Assembly (NCBI GenBank): GCA_038277395.1
Contig: CM076191.1
Coordinates: 182,358,687-182,422,686, forward strand
Reading direction: 5' to 3'
DNA: 64,000 nucleotides
DNA from: Dryocosmus kuriphilus
Lineage: Eukaryota; Arthropoda; Insecta; Hymenoptera; Cynipidae
Shown here in pieces: positions 47,312-59,630 of this stretch; the stretch's first letter is position 1, and the number at the start of each line of letters is the position of its first letter. Position numbers and translations under genes: made by a program. The notes under the pieces were generated by a model. The model did no database searches. It saw nothing but the letters and a program-made list of their open reading frames with translations, and was not told the DNA's origin.

Positions 47312-49440
47312 TAGGGCAAAGATGTTTAAAAAAATTTTCACTGATGCTTTACCTATCCCTAATACACAAGTCAAAAACTCTTTCAAGTTTAAGGAATTTA
47401 TAACTAATAAAACCACTCCTTCTAAGCACATTATGGTTTCTTTGGATGTTACCTCGTTGTTTACTAACGTACCTCTTGAACTTGTTTTAGTTGGTATACG
47501 TAAAAGATGAAATTTTATTTAAAAAAAGCCACCAATTTAACTTTAATAGATTTTGAAAATGGCATTACATTTTTAATGCAAGAAACCTATTTTCAATTTA
47601 ATAACGAATTTTACAGACAAACTTTTGGGACCCCTATGGGCTCACCAGTTTCACCAATTTTGGCTGATATTGTTATGCAGGATTTAAAAGATGTCATTTT
47701 TAAAAAGTTGAATTTTAAAATACACACATATGTGAGATACGCAGACGACACTTTTTTAATTATCCCAAAAGATAAACTACATTACATTTTAGAAAATTTT
47801 AACTCTTATCATGAAAACATTAATTTCACTTACGAAGTTCAAGAAAATGACTCCATTTTATTTCTAAACGTCAAGATGATTAAAAATTCAGAAAACTTAA
47901 TTATAACCAACTGGTTTAGGAAAAAAACTTTTTCGGGCAGATACATAAATTTTCTGTCCAACCACCCAATTCAACAAAAACGAGCTATTGTTTTAAATTT
48001 GGTTAACACTGCTCTAACATTATCACATCCATAAACTTAAAATTTATTGAAGATATTTTACTTCTTAATAGTTATGCTATTCATTTTATAAACAAAAATA
48101 TTGAAATAGGTCTTTCCAAATTTTACAATTCTAATTCAAGTTCTAATATAACACACACAAATCAACTTTTTAAAAATGTTATCCCTATTCCGTTCATCCA
48201 ACATTTTTCGTTTTCAATTAAAAGGATTTTATCTGATTTCAGTATCAAAGTTTTATTTAGAAATGGACCTAAATTCAACACTTTCATCAAACTTGGTAAA
48301 GATCCGATGGATAAATTAGATTGTTCCAATATTGTTTATAAAATCTCTTGCATCAATTGTAATAAATGCTATATTGACTATGTGCAATTCCCAAATTAAA
48401 ATTTAGAAGTGGCTGACAGCGCGCGAGGCGGCGACTATAGAATTAATGGTGATGTCTTTTCAATGGGACCTCTCTGGCTACGCGTATAAAAAGTGAAATT
48501 ACTTAAATTTTGTGTTGAAAGTGGACTTGAAAAAGTGATTGTGGGTGAGTTTTTGTTGATTCGTATAATTTGGAGCAATGAAAACAATGGAAAAGTAGTT
48601 TTTGAAAGAAATATTTGCATTCGTAAGTACTTGCTTGACAGTCGTGTTGTTTTGGTCTTATTATGACAGTTGCACATAACCGTTACTCATGTACACGATA
48701 AACATGACAGGAGACTAGCGCATTTCCTTTTTTTTATGGTTTCGGGGTTAAATTGAATATCAGTAGTTACTGCTTGAAATCCTGTTTTAATTATCATATC
48801 CATTTCCACGTAGGTAAACCTTTTACCAAAGATATTTTTACTGCACTCGTGTTCTCCTTGACAACCAGCATAAACACGCGTACGAGATAAACAGCGACTG
48901 CCGTCTGCTAGGAAGTAAAAACACTGAACAGAATCTCAAACCCAGTCTGTCAGCTCACTTATTCAATTTACGAAAATGTAAATATTTCTGCACTCATGAA
49001 ACTGAAATCTTTTGATTATATTTCGAATACATTTTGTGCGTCTTTTACAGAAAAAGTTTTCGTTTTCATTGCATCAGATCTTTAAAAAAAAAAATCAAAA
49101 ATTTTTCCATAAGGTATAATGCTTTTGTCTGCTCTTATATATCACCATTAGTTCATAGTTAGGTAGGTCTTTAAACATGAGAAAACAAGAACATTTCAGA
49201 AACGTAAATCTAAATCCAAAATATCATAATGTGATTACAAAACATAGATTGGACTTTAATCATGAATTTGATTGGGACAATATACAAATTTTACATTCTG
49301 AAAACAATAAATTCAAGAGACTTATTGCTGAAATGTTCTTTATGAAAAGGAACTTCAATAATAGTTTAAATCTTATTACAGATCTTAATTTTTACAGCTC
49401 AATTTACAATGTATTTCTTGATTCCTTTTTGTAAAATAAA
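47312..49440 (+). pseudogene. Penelope-like element RT/endonuclease, right copy
   Basis: Starts within the RT: KHIMVSLDVTSLFTNVPLE (47322-47510, then a frame change). Next 47507-48034 has FGTPMGSPVSPILADIVM and VRYADDTFLI with catalytic YADD, and FLNVKM. After another break, KISCINCNKCYI (about 48340-48375) is the start of the GIY-YIG endonuclease. It is interrupted by the inserted element (about 48377-49160). The C-terminal KQEHFRN and HRLDFNHEFDWDN follow at 49177-49434. RT plus C-terminal GIY-YIG identifies Penelope-like elements. The N-terminal roughly 250 residues are absent. Confidence 0.85.
48377..49162. mobile_element. Same small element inside the Penelope copy (right), one end deleted
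   Basis: Inverse copy of 45756-46584. The end near 49160 lacks about 45 bp that are present in the left copy (the GCGGTGGCC segment and the terminal CACATAGTCAATA). Confidence 0.65.
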
Positions 49441-49963
49441 ATACTTTTTGACTAAATACGTTACTGAATACATTAGACATGTACAAATTTTGGCATTATT
49501 TGGGTTCCATTATGAGTTGATTAAAATAACGAAACATGGTCTTCTCCAGCTTCTTTTTGTGTTTGTTCTGTCCTTTGTCTAAAACATCGACTCTTAATCT
49601 GTTTTAATATCACTTAGAATAAAATTAGATCAATTTTTACAATAAAATTTATAAGGATGAACCTTTTTTCGTTAGTAATTACTATTAATACTTTCTAACC
49701 TAACTTTCACGTAAAATATTTTTGTTCTCAATCTAGATTTAGATTCATTTCAAATTTTAATTTTAAAATAATTTCAGATAAAATACTTCAATCAATGCCA
49801 AAATTTTTTACATTAAATTTTTCTAGACAACATGAAATATAACTCGATGTAAAATGGACACCTGAAGAGGAGACTGGAACTGTTTTGAAACGTTGTGTAC
49901 TCGATTTTGGAGCGAAATACATTGTCAGAAGTAGTCATTTTTCCAACTCTTTTATTCAAAATC

Positions 49964-50320
49964 ATTAGTTTAACTATTATTTGTAAATAAACATTATGTA
50001 TCTTTCATATAAATTGTTTTTCTTCATTACCATACCTTAAATATAAACTTTCATGTGAGATGTATGGACAGAAAAATGAGCTTCCAACCTCACTTTTCAC
50101 TTCAAATTTATTTCTTTTTTATTTTCTCGAAAAATTCTCTAGCGCGATCAAACAATCGAATTCATAAAAATTGAGCTTCAGGTAATTAAATTAAGTTACT
50201 TTGATGATAAATAGTGCGTGCTTTCCTAACATAATCATAAATTAAAAATTGATTTCCGTACTTATCTCGCTCAAAGTTTATACACATTTTAAAACATTTG
50301 TGGGTCATTTAGAAGGAAGC
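49964..50320. mobile_element. hAT-like MITE copy 4, right part
   Basis: ACTATTATTTGTAAATAAAC, CTTTCATATAAATTG and CAACCTCACTTTTCACTTC continue the MITE sequence after the Penelope insertion, matching about 4735-5070 of copy 1. Confidence 0.75.
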
Positions 50321-51240
50321 TATCAGTGTTCGACACGTTACCAGTCAAAAGTAAATTGTTACATTTACCGTTACTTCCTAAAAACTTCTAACGCATTAAC
50401 GTTACAATTACTTGTTGAAAAAAGTAACGCGTTACCGTTACTGAAGAAACGTAACACGTTGCCTTGACGTTATACTTTAAAAACAATTTTAATACATCAT
50501 TTTAAATTCCCCAAAAGGTTCCATTTAACAAATTGTAAACTCTTTTCAGTTAACACTATTATTATTTATAAACCACAAGCTTTGTAAAGAATTTCTATTT
50601 CTTTTAATGAATCTCGTTTTTTAAATGCCATCATTCAAATGAAGTATTTTTCATATTTTTGATCAAATCCATAGAAACCTCTTGAATGAAAACCTCTCTT
50701 TAAGCCGTTTTTAATTCCTTGAATTATTTTGAATTCTAGAAATCCGTTGAAATTCTCTAAAATATCTTTAAATCCCTTAACATTTTTAAATACCCTGAAA
50801 TTGTTCAAATACTTGGAGATCATAGAAAATCCTTTCAACCTTATGGAATCTTATTTTATTTTAAGAGATTTCAACATTTTCAAAGGGATTTCAACGAATT
50901 TCTGCAGAATTTTAGAGAATAAATTTCTTGTAATTTTTTTAATATCCTGATATTATTTTGAATCTTTTAAAGCAACTTAAATTCTTTAAGATCGTTTGAA
51001 ATTTCTTTAAGTTTTTCATATCTCGAGAAATTGCTGAAATCCGAAGAAATCCATTGAAATAAAGTTTCATGTATTTCCTATAGTTCTTTAGACTTTCATC
51101 AAAATACCTTTAAATTTCTTGAAATCTTTGGAGATCGTAAACATTCATTGAAATAAGTATAAATCATGTATAATCTCCTCAAAATAAAATAAATTTAATT
51201 TATTCCCTCAGTTCTCTAGAAATCTCTTAAAAAAGTAAAT
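50321..51240. repeat. GTTAC-rich segment and degenerate TTGAAATCC tract
   Basis: 50325-50465 has repeated GTTACCGTTAC / GTAACGCG words matching 42805-42880. 50640-51240 is the degenerate TTGAAATCCTTAAA family. Confidence 0.55.
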
Positions 51241-51988
51241 TGTTAAAATAATAGCAAACATAATTAGGACCTGAAGAATAAGTTTCTTCAAACTGGTTTC
51301 ATTTTCGATTTGTAATTTGTTCTAATATATTGTATAGAACCATGGTCATTTCAATTTCAACTTTGAGCATTGAGTGATGTACGTACTGTTAGTTTTCTGA
51401 AGAGAAAATCATTGCATTGTTCATTGACCAGAATGCATGATGGATGGAGAGACAGCTGGGAAAATAAAAAGTGATGATAGCCATATGTTGTGATGAATCG
51501 ATTCTTGATGCCAGTCGGCAATACTGTTAGAAAAGAAGCAGCCTAATTCTAAATGTATGGGTAAAGTATTTTCAGGAAAGTCTCGAGGAAAGTTGACTGT
51601 TTGTGTCCCCAAGTACCGTAAGTCTAAAAAAAAGCACAGAACTTGAAGTATTATTTCTACCAATATCCATTTTTTAATGTCAGATGAGGAAGGAAAAAGC
51701 TCACAATAAAAATAAGTTTACAGGAATAGAAATGGTAGAATGGTTATAAGTATATGGATGATTCTCTAATTAAGGTCACCTTAGATAGGAATATTATTTT
51801 TTTGTAAAAGTATTTTCAACTAGGTTTTTTTTATTGGACATTATCATTGGTGATAGAATAAGTTAATTCTAAAAAATATTCTAGCTTCAACGATACTTCT
51901 TTTATGTTTTTTTAAATGAAAATTAGCCCCATATTACAATCAAAGTGTTTCATAAGATTAGTGAAAAAAATAACAAGAATATCAAGCA
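51241..51988. other. No gene recognised
   Basis: AT-rich. The 80-codon minus-strand frame at 51421-51663 has no known domain and is likely chance. Confidence 0.35.
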
Positions 51989-53100
51989 GCAAAATGGAAA
52001 TTTATTCATTTTTTAAAAATTTTTTCCATTTAAATCATTAAATATATTTTTCTTAGAAAATTGGCAATTTTTTAAAATCTTTCCTAGACAATTTTGTAAA
52101 TTCTTCCAACAAAATGGAAATTTATTCATTTTTAAAAAATATTTTCCTCTTAAATCATTAAATATATTTTTCCTAGAAAATTGGCAATTTTTTAAAATCT
52201 TTCCTAAACAATTTTGTAAATTCTTCCAGCAAAATGGAAGTCTATTCATTTTTAAAAAATTTTTCCATTTAAATCATTAAATATATTTTTCCTAGAAAAT
52301 TGGCAATTTTTAAAAATATTTCCTAAACAATTTTGTAAATTCTTCCAGCAAAATGGAAATTTATTCATTTTTTAAAAATGTTTCCATTTAAATCATTAAA
52401 TATATTGTTCCTAGAAAATTGGCAATTTTTTAAAATCTTTCCTAAACAATTTTGTAAATCCTTCCAGCAAAATGGAAATTTATTCATTTTTAAAAAATTT
52501 TTTCCATTTAAATCATTAAATATATTTTTCCTAGAAAATTGGCAATTTTTTAAAATCTTTCCTAAACAATTTTGTAAATTCTTCCAGCAAAATGGAAATT
52601 TATTCATTTTAAAAAAAATATTTTTCCATTTAAATCACTAAATATATTTTTCCTAGAAAATTGGCAATTTTTTGAAATCTTTACTACACAATTTTGTAAA
52701 TTCTTCCAGCAAAATGGAAACTTATTCATTTTAAAAAATATTTTTCCATTTAAATCACTAAATATATTTTTCCTAGAAAATTGGCAATTTTTTGAAATCT
52801 TTCCTAAACAATTTTGTAAATTCTTCCAGCAAAATGGAAATTTATTCATTTTTAAAAAATTTTTTCCATTTAAATCATTAAATATATTTTTCCTAGAAAA
52901 TTGGCAATTTTTTAAAATCTTTCCTAAACAATTTTGTAAATTCTTCCAGCAAAATGGAAATTTATTCATTTTTTAAAAAATATTTTTCCATTTAAATCAC
53001 TAAATATATTTTTCCTAGAAAATTAGCAATTTTTTGAAATCTTTACTACACAATTTTGTAAATTCTTCCAGCAAAATGGAAATTTATTCCTTTTTTTTTT
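51989..53100. repeat. 120-bp tandem array, about nine to ten units
   Basis: AAAATGGAAATTTATTC recurs at 51991, 52111, 52231, 52350, 52469, 52589, 52711, 52831, 52951 and 53073, spacing 119-122 bp. Each unit also has CCATTTAAATCA, CTAGAAAATTGGCAATTTTT and AATTTTGTAAATTCTTCCA. On the minus strand a 40-codon repeat (MNKFPFCWKNLQNCLGKI...) stays open over two to three units at a time. Degenerate units extend to about 53350. Confidence 0.9.
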
Positions 53101-53747
53101 TTTCGAAATTTTTTCACTTAAATTATGAAATATAATTTTCGTACAAAACTTGCCATTTTCCCCAATTTTTCCTATACAATTTTAGAAATTATTCCAGAAA
53201 AATATAAATTTATTCATTTTTTCAGAACATTTTCCATTTAAATCATGACATATGCTTTACCAGAAAAATTATATGTTTTCCCCAATTCTTACCTAATTTT
53301 TTCTATATAATTTTGTGTAATTATTCTAACAAAATAGAAATTTATTCAATTTTTTCAGATTTTTTAGCATTCAAAATAAGAAATGTACTTTTCCTATACA
53401 AAACTGTTAATTTTTTCTAACTCGTTAAAAAAGAATTCATAGCAATTGGAAAAATCGTAAAATCTAAAAAAAATTACTTGATTAAAATTATTACAAATTA
53501 AATTAATTTTGTATTATTATTATTTTTTAAATTATTTATTTACAGCTTTTCTTAATATTATTCGATTTTGTGACATTATCTAATTAATAACGAGTGTTTA
53601 ACTTTGACCAAGTTTGTTAGGAATATTTTTTTTATAGAAGATCAATTTCTAAATTGACGATTACCCATCTGTGTGTAATGATGTAAAATTGTATACAAAT
53701 AAACATTAAATGAGGAATAATAATAATATAATATTCAAAATATAATA
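53101..53747. other. Decayed array edge and AT-rich DNA
   Basis: 53101-53350 holds diverged 120-bp units; the rest is AT-rich with no supported gene. Confidence 0.45.
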
Positions 53748-53810
53748 AGGTATGGAAAGGAGAAGGATGGCCGGAAGAGTGGAGGACAGGGCTGGTAGTG
53801 CCACTGAGTA

Positions 53811-55693
53811 AGGTAAAAGGCCATATTATGAGATGATGTCCGTTGAAATGAGACAGTACATCAAAATATTTAAAAAAAGTAAATATAGCGCGTAAAATCA
53901 TGAAAAAATAATATTGAAGTATACTATCACATATATTAATAAACTTATGGAAATAAATATTGCCCCGAGACTTTTTTTTTTTTTTTTAATATTTAAATAT
54001 TCGTATTATCTGTAGAATGTTTAAAGCGAGTTGACATGCGACCTCTAATGAACAATTGTAGTTCGGTTTAGTTACTTGAATATTTTGATAAATTCACAAT
54101 ATGAACAAATGTTAGACTATTTATTTGTAAGATTTGAGGTTGTAGATTGTATTTAATTTTTTTTTTGCAAATTTATTCATTAGATTTTTAATAATATAAG
54201 TGCGTCTCACAACATGTACATCCACGTTTTCATAGTCCGTATTTATGAAACGACAAACCCAGCGTCTCATAACCTACGTACCGCGTCTTTCCGCCGTGTT
54301 CGCTAATATGAGACAGCAATTTTGGAGGTACTTCGTTTGGTATTATTAATAAAAAAGTGAGAAATTTTACTAACTATTGGATTATATTACAAAATAAGTA
54401 TTGTGCTGAAGCTGTATACTGAGAAAAGACTAGCTACGAAGTAGGTTAATTACATAAAATTGACTGTACATATAATCTAACCTATAAAAGTTGCATGCAC
54501 GTAAGCAAGCTTTAATGAAATGCTTTAATAAATTTAAACTATATATTAATTTAGAAAATATTGATTTCGGTAAAAATTTAAATGGCAGCTTCAAATAAGA
54601 ATCGAGAGAAAAACAAAAATATCCGTAAAAAAAGTATCACAAAAGAAAAAAATTTTAAGAAAAATGCAAAGTGTTCTAAAGTCACAAGGAAAACTACCGC
54701 ATTAGTTAAGCATGCAAAAAAATCGAATAAAAATAAAGTTAAAAGGAAAAATTATTCTTCTGAAAGTGTTGAAAATGCCTTAAAGGCAATAGATACAGGT
54801 ATTTCTATAAGCAAAGCTGCTGCGGCTTATGGCATTCCTAAAGCTACACTTGCCAGGAAGAAAAGCCATCCTGGTGAATCAAAAGCAAAATCTGGACCCG
54901 ATACAGTTTTGTCAAAAAATATTGAACAAGAAATAGCTAATTGGATAGTGTATAAAGCTGAACGAGGCCAACCTCCTACTAAAACCGAACTCCTAGATTC
55001 TGTGCAATTTTATGTAAAAGACGAAGGGTTAAATACTCCATTTGTTGATGGTCGTCCTGGTAGGCATTAGTTTGAAGGGTTCAGAAAACGCCACCCTAAT
55101 TTGAGCATGAGAAAGCCACAGTATTTGAGCCTTGGTAGAGCAGGAGTTACTAGGGAAGATTTACAAGAGTGGTTTATCGAGCAAAAAAAGTATTTAGAAA
55201 ACAAGGATTTATTGCACATAAAAAAAATGAAAGAAATAACTCAAAAGATCAAAGAAGAAAAAATATAATATAAATAGCTCTGTTCAAAACTTGTTTTTTA
55301 TATTTTAATATTTTGAAATTTTAATCAATGTTCACAGACTTAAATAAGTTATTTATTATTTATTTATGATTAATTAAACATAAAAAGTACAAAGATTTAA
55401 GTATTCCTTAATTTTATTTACCCGTTCCATAATATGGCCATGACGTATGAGACACCCGGGATGTAACACTAAAACGGTGTCTCATAATACGGACACGTTA
55501 ATTACTTTCATATTTTATCAAAATAATTTTATTTTAACATTATATATAGATATTTAATTCAGTTTTTACTTTAGCAAGTATAGAAGTATTAAATAATATA
55601 AAATTTGTTATGCTTTTACTTGTATTCATTTTTAAAAAATCAAGTACATCTATCCTACCACTAACATCTGTCTCATAATATGGCCGTTTACCT
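53811..55693 (+). mobile_element. pogo-like DNA transposon
   Basis: 1883 bp, ends AGGTAAAAGGCCATATTATG and CATAATATGGCCGTTTACCT (one mismatch within 20 bp), flanked by TA on both sides (53809-53810 and 55694-55695). Removing it with one TA restores the RT reading frame of the host non-LTR element. Subterminal ATGAGAC / GTCTCAT words recur near 54206, 54260, 54310, 55450 and 55480. TA duplication plus a psq/CENP-B-type protein fits the pogo branch of Tc1-mariner. Confidence 0.88.
54582..55268 (+). pseudogene. pogo-type DNA-binding protein, nonsense, DDE domain missing
   Basis: Begins with a very basic region (residues 1-60). A Pipsqueak-type helix-turn-helix follows (ENALKAIDTGISISKAAAAYGIPKATLARKK, about 65-98). 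Then comes a CENP-B-type second DNA-binding domain (EIANWIVYKAERGQPPTKTELLD, about 125-160). A TAG at 55068-55070 stands where relatives have Trp (GRH-W-FEGF); the frame then continues with RKRHPNLSMRKPQYLS and GVTREDLQEWF to a stop at 55266-55268. The DDE catalytic domain expected next is absent, so the element is an internal-deletion derivative that encoded at most a DNA-binding protein. Confidence 0.82.
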
Positions 55694-57357
55694 TAATAAA
55701 GGAGAAGGAAAAAATGTGCAGGATTATAGAGGTATTACACTCATGTCTGTAGGATACAAAGTTTACACAGAGGTGATCAGGAAAAGATTGGAAAGACAGA
55801 TCGAAGAGAAAGAGAGTATACCACACAACCAAACAGGTTTCAGGAAGGGGATGGGGACAACAGACTATATATACGTGCTCAACTATTTAGTCAATAGGAA
55901 CCTAGGTCAGAAGAAAGGGAAACTGGTCGCAATATTTGTAGACTTGAAAGCAGCGTTTGACTCGGTCAATAGAAGGGTTCTTTGGAAGACCTTGAAAGAA
56001 AGAGGAATAGAAGAAAGTCTGGTAGAGGGGATAAAAGAAATATTTGTAGAAACTAGGATGAAGGTAAGAATAGGAAAAAAGAAAGGAGAGGGATTTTTGA
56101 CGGGAAGGGGTTTGAGGCAGGGATGTCCGCTGAGCCCGCTACTGTTCAGTATTCTTTTGGCAGATTTGGAGAAAAAATTGGCAAGGAAAGGGAAAGGGGG
56201 AACGAAACTGGGAAATGGCAAGCTATATTCGCTAGCATACGCCGACGATATAGTGTTAGTAGCAGATGATGAAAGAGGGATGAGTTTAATGATGAGAATA
56301 TTTGAAGAGTATGTAAGAGAAAAAGATTTAACGGTGAACGTGAATAAAACGAAGATGATGTGTTTTAGAAAGAGAAAGTGTAAAATAGAGTATGAATGGA
56401 AGATGAATGGCAAGGTGGTGGAAATGGTAGAAGAGTTTTGTTACCTATAGGCTTTTGGTTCGAAACAGGAGGAGGAAGCGAACTGTAGATGAGAAAGATA
56501 TTGGAAAGTGGAAGCAAGGTAATGGGCCAAGTGTGGGGTATAGGAAAGAGGAGGTTCAAGGATGATTGGAGAATGAGAGTGTGGATGTTTGATGTGTTTG
56601 TGTGGTCAGTGGTAAGTTATGGAACGGAAATATGGGGATGGAAGGAATATAAGAGAGTAGAAAGCATGCAAGAGAGATTTCTGAGATGGGTCATGGGCTT
56701 AGGATGGAGCTGTCCAGGTTATATGCTGAGGGAAGAGTTAGGCCGAGAAAAAATGGTGGTGAGGCAACTAAAAAGGGCATGGAATTTTGAGGAAAAAGCT
56801 AAGGAGGGGGGAAGGTAGTAAGGTAGCACAAGCATGTTTAAGGGAGATAGAAGACAAAGAAAGAAGGAGGAATAATGGGACGGTCGAAATGGGAAGGAGA
56901 AAGGTACGCAAGGAGGAGAGAATGGAGTATGAATGTGGAGAGTAGAGAATGGCAAGGAATAGAGGAAGAGATTCTGGCTAGACAAGGTGAGGAAAGATGG
57001 AGAAAAATCTTGGAGTCGAGGTACAACAGTTGGTACAGGATGGTCAAGTGGGAAGGAGAGCCAGAGTATCTGGGAAGGATAAAGAAAGAGAGTAAATGGA
57101 ACAGAGTGATAAGATTTAGAATGGGAGAGGGTGTAAGAGAGTGTAGGTACTGGATGAATGAGGAGGAGAATCGTTGTAGAGTATGTGGATATGAACAGGA
57201 AACATGGGTGCATGTGTTAGAGAGATGCACAGGAGACGAAGGAGAAGGGAAGAGTGTGGAAGAGAGAGTGAAAGAGATTTTGAATGGGAATGGACAGGGG
57301 GAGGGATGGATGAAGAAGCTGGAAAAGTTAAGAGAAAGAAAAGGTCTTATGATGTAG
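55694..57357 (+). pseudogene. Non-LTR ORF2 C-terminal half, broken
   Basis: RT frame to 56450 with DYRGITLM, NQTGFRKGMG, VDLKAAFDSVNR, RQGCPLSPLLFS and LAYADDIVLV (catalytic YADD). A TAG occurs at 56448-56450, a shift precedes the next frame (56489-56818, IWGWKE, WVMGLGW), and another shift leads to 56875-57357. The last part has the C-x2-C-x8-H-x4-C finger (CRVCGYEQETWVHVLERC). It is less damaged in the RT core than the first element and shows the roughly 30 residues that element lost. Confidence 0.85.
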
Positions 57358-57362
57358 TTAAA

Positions 57363-58049
57363 AGATATTAAAAATATAAAGTAGAACTAAATATCGGCAA
57401 TATATCTCACTTAATCCCTGGAAATTTTTCCGACAGGTCTGGATCTTAAGCTGTTCGACTACATTCGGAAAAATTTTCGAAATTTTGTTCACAATGTTAT
57501 TAAGTGGGGCCCCAAATTATTATTTATCTTTTCCTCTAAATTTCTCTATGATAAAATGTATTAAAAATTTAATTCCTCAATAATTATAAATATTTCAGTA
57601 TAGACTAATGTTAATAGGATGCTTTGTTTATTAAACAATCAAGAGGCTGTTTAAGACTGTACTCGTTTAAAAGATTAAGTTAAAAAATCTTTTAGAGGGA
57701 TTATTATTTATTATTACTTCATTTAAAGATTTGTTAGGTTACAATTGAAATATTTTCCCATAAAGTGTCTAAATCAGCCGACGTACGCAATGATGCATAA
57801 TAAAAATACGTAAAACTTTAACACGTACTTTTAACACGGTACTTTAAAAAAACTACTTATCCGAATATATTATAATTATAAAATACTTATCAAATAATCA
57901 CATTTATATTGTTTAAAATAACAAAAAGAATCATCAAAAACCTCGTCAAAAACTCATCAAATCGTCATCGCACGTTCTAGAAAAAAATTAGAGGGAAACT
58001 TTCCAATTTAAAATTCTTTTGTGCTTCAAGGCGATGAAATAAAAATCAG
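57363..58049. other. AT-rich region, no gene recognised
   Basis: No coding frame or repeat end that I can support. Confidence 0.4.
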
Positions 58050-59630
58050 AAAGAATAATAATTGTTGAGAAATATTTTTAAAAGATACCATTGACCGAAT
58101 CCATTTTAAATCGGCCAAATCTTACACTTTAAGTTACAAAATCTATTGGTGACGAAATATATTATTTTTGAGAGAAAAATAGATGATGCGTATTTTTCGG
58201 ATTTGCAAAAAAAATCCGTGCACGAAATTACGAATACTTACATTTTGAAGTGGATTTTTCGAAAAAATGGATTTTTTTAAACCTGTATAACTATTAACAT
58301 AATAGAGATATTTGCCAATAAATTTAAAAAGGTTCAAAGTAAACACAATGGTGGCTGCTTTTCTAAAAACATAAAAAGTTTATTTTCTCAAAAAACCCAC
58401 AGTTATATTTTTTGTATATTTTTTCTGCGCTCATATAAGAAAGACACTCTGTAAGTTTTATGCGGGGTAAATCATTTTTGTGTCCAGAAGAATTTGTTTT
58501 CTTGTAAAATCGAGATTTCGTATTTTTCTCGAAAACAACAAAAGACACAAAAAAAATCCAAATACTAAAATTAGCGCCGCTAGAAAAGTTCTAGAAAAAA
58601 TACCTCTTGTCTTTTGTGATATCCTGCATCGTTTACGAGAAAAATATGAAAATTCAATTTCCGGGCAAGGGCGGAGGGGGGGGGGGGTGATTATCCTGCC
58701 TTCAAAAAAAGTTTAGCCCGCATAAATATGATAGGATGCCTTTCTTATATAAGCAACAACTTTTTTTTTTAATTTTTCTCTCCCAGAAAATCTTCTTTTC
58801 TTGGCTTCAAAATTCCTTCAAAAATTTTTTTTTTAATTTCTGGAAGGCCCCACCTTTTTTCTTTTTAAAAATATTTTTTTTAAATTTCTGCTTATATAAG
58901 AAAGGCACTTTTTCATTTTTACGCGAGTTTAAACCATTTTTGAGTCCAGCAGAATTTTTTTTCCTCCGAAAAATGAATTTTCACATTGTTTTCGTAAATG
59001 ACGCAAGATATCACAAAAGACGAAGAGTTATTTTTTATGGAACTTTTCTAGTGGCGCTAACTTTATCATTAACATTTCTTTTATCTCTGGCTGTTTTTGA
59101 GAAAAATTCGAAAACTCGATTTTATGAGAAAAAAATTCTCCTGGACACAAAAATGGTTTAGCCCGCATAAAACTTACAGAGTGTCTTTCTCATATAAGGA
59201 TAAATTAATTTTAAAATCTACAAAAAATATAACTGTGGGTTTTTTTATGAGAAAATATGCTTTCTATATTTTTAGAAAAATAGCCGCTATTTTGTTTATT
59301 TTAAACGTTTTTCAATTTTTTTTTTTGCGGATTTTGAATGAAAACGATAAACCTCACCAGTATCTGGAAGAAGACCCCAAATATCTGTATTAGGTCAAAC
59401 GTTTGCAGGTTTAAAGACAAAAATTACATTTTTTCGAAAAATCCACTTTAAAATTCAAATACTCATAACTTCGTATACACATTTTTTTCTTGCAAACTGG
59501 AAAAGAACTTATCTCCTAATTTTCTCTAAAAAACACCATATTTCGTCACTAACAGATTCTGTGACTTGAACTGTAAAACCTGCCTGATTTGAAATGGATT
59601 GGGTCCAGTCAAAATTTTTAATTTAATAAT
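58050..59630. repeat. 1.5 kb foldback palindrome
   Basis: Left arm landmarks GTGACGAAATATA (58150), GAAGTGGATTTTTCG (58248), GACACTCTGTAAGTTTTATGC (58444) and GAAAAGTTCTAGAA (58578) have their complements, in reverse order, at 59551, 59433, 59170 and 59040. The centre lies near 58815. A secondary repeat of GCATAAA...CTTATATAAG occurs near the centre. Non-coding; open frames reflect the repeat. Confidence 0.8.

Larger units (their letters stand above)
44899..49963. mobile_element. Head-to-head Penelope-like element pair
   Basis: A 5.07 kb inverted duplication. The left copy is read on the minus strand (about 44930-47311) and the right copy on the plus strand (about 47312-49963). Both share RT, GIY-YIG and 3' sequence; their 5' ends meet at about 47311. 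Outer ends carry GTTGGAAAAATGACTACTTC and its complement. Flanking ATTAGTCTAACTAT (44885-44898) and ATTAGTTTAACTAT (49964-49977) are a 14-bp target duplication with one change, so the pair entered as one unit. An AT run precedes the left copy. Confidence 0.85.
53748..57362 (+). mobile_element. Second R1/I-type non-LTR element, 5' truncated, split by a pogo-like transposon
   Basis: RT-coding sequence begins at about 53748 (VWKGEGWPEEW), is interrupted at the TA at 53809-53810, and resumes at 55694 in the same frame (...VPLS then NKGEGKNVQDYRGIT). It ends near 57362 after the CCHC finger. Related to, but clearly diverged from, the element at 27253-31552. No 128-bp flanks were seen; a short AAAATATAA match on both sides may be the duplication. 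Confidence 0.85.

Noticed and set aside
51989..53100. CRISPR array
   Set aside because: Repeat and spacer are not distinguishable: the whole 120-bp unit is conserved, as expected of a minisatellite, and there are no cas genes.
55907..57230. Minus-strand frames over the second non-LTR element
   Set aside because: Same mirror effect as above; YADD and CCHC motifs are on the plus strand.
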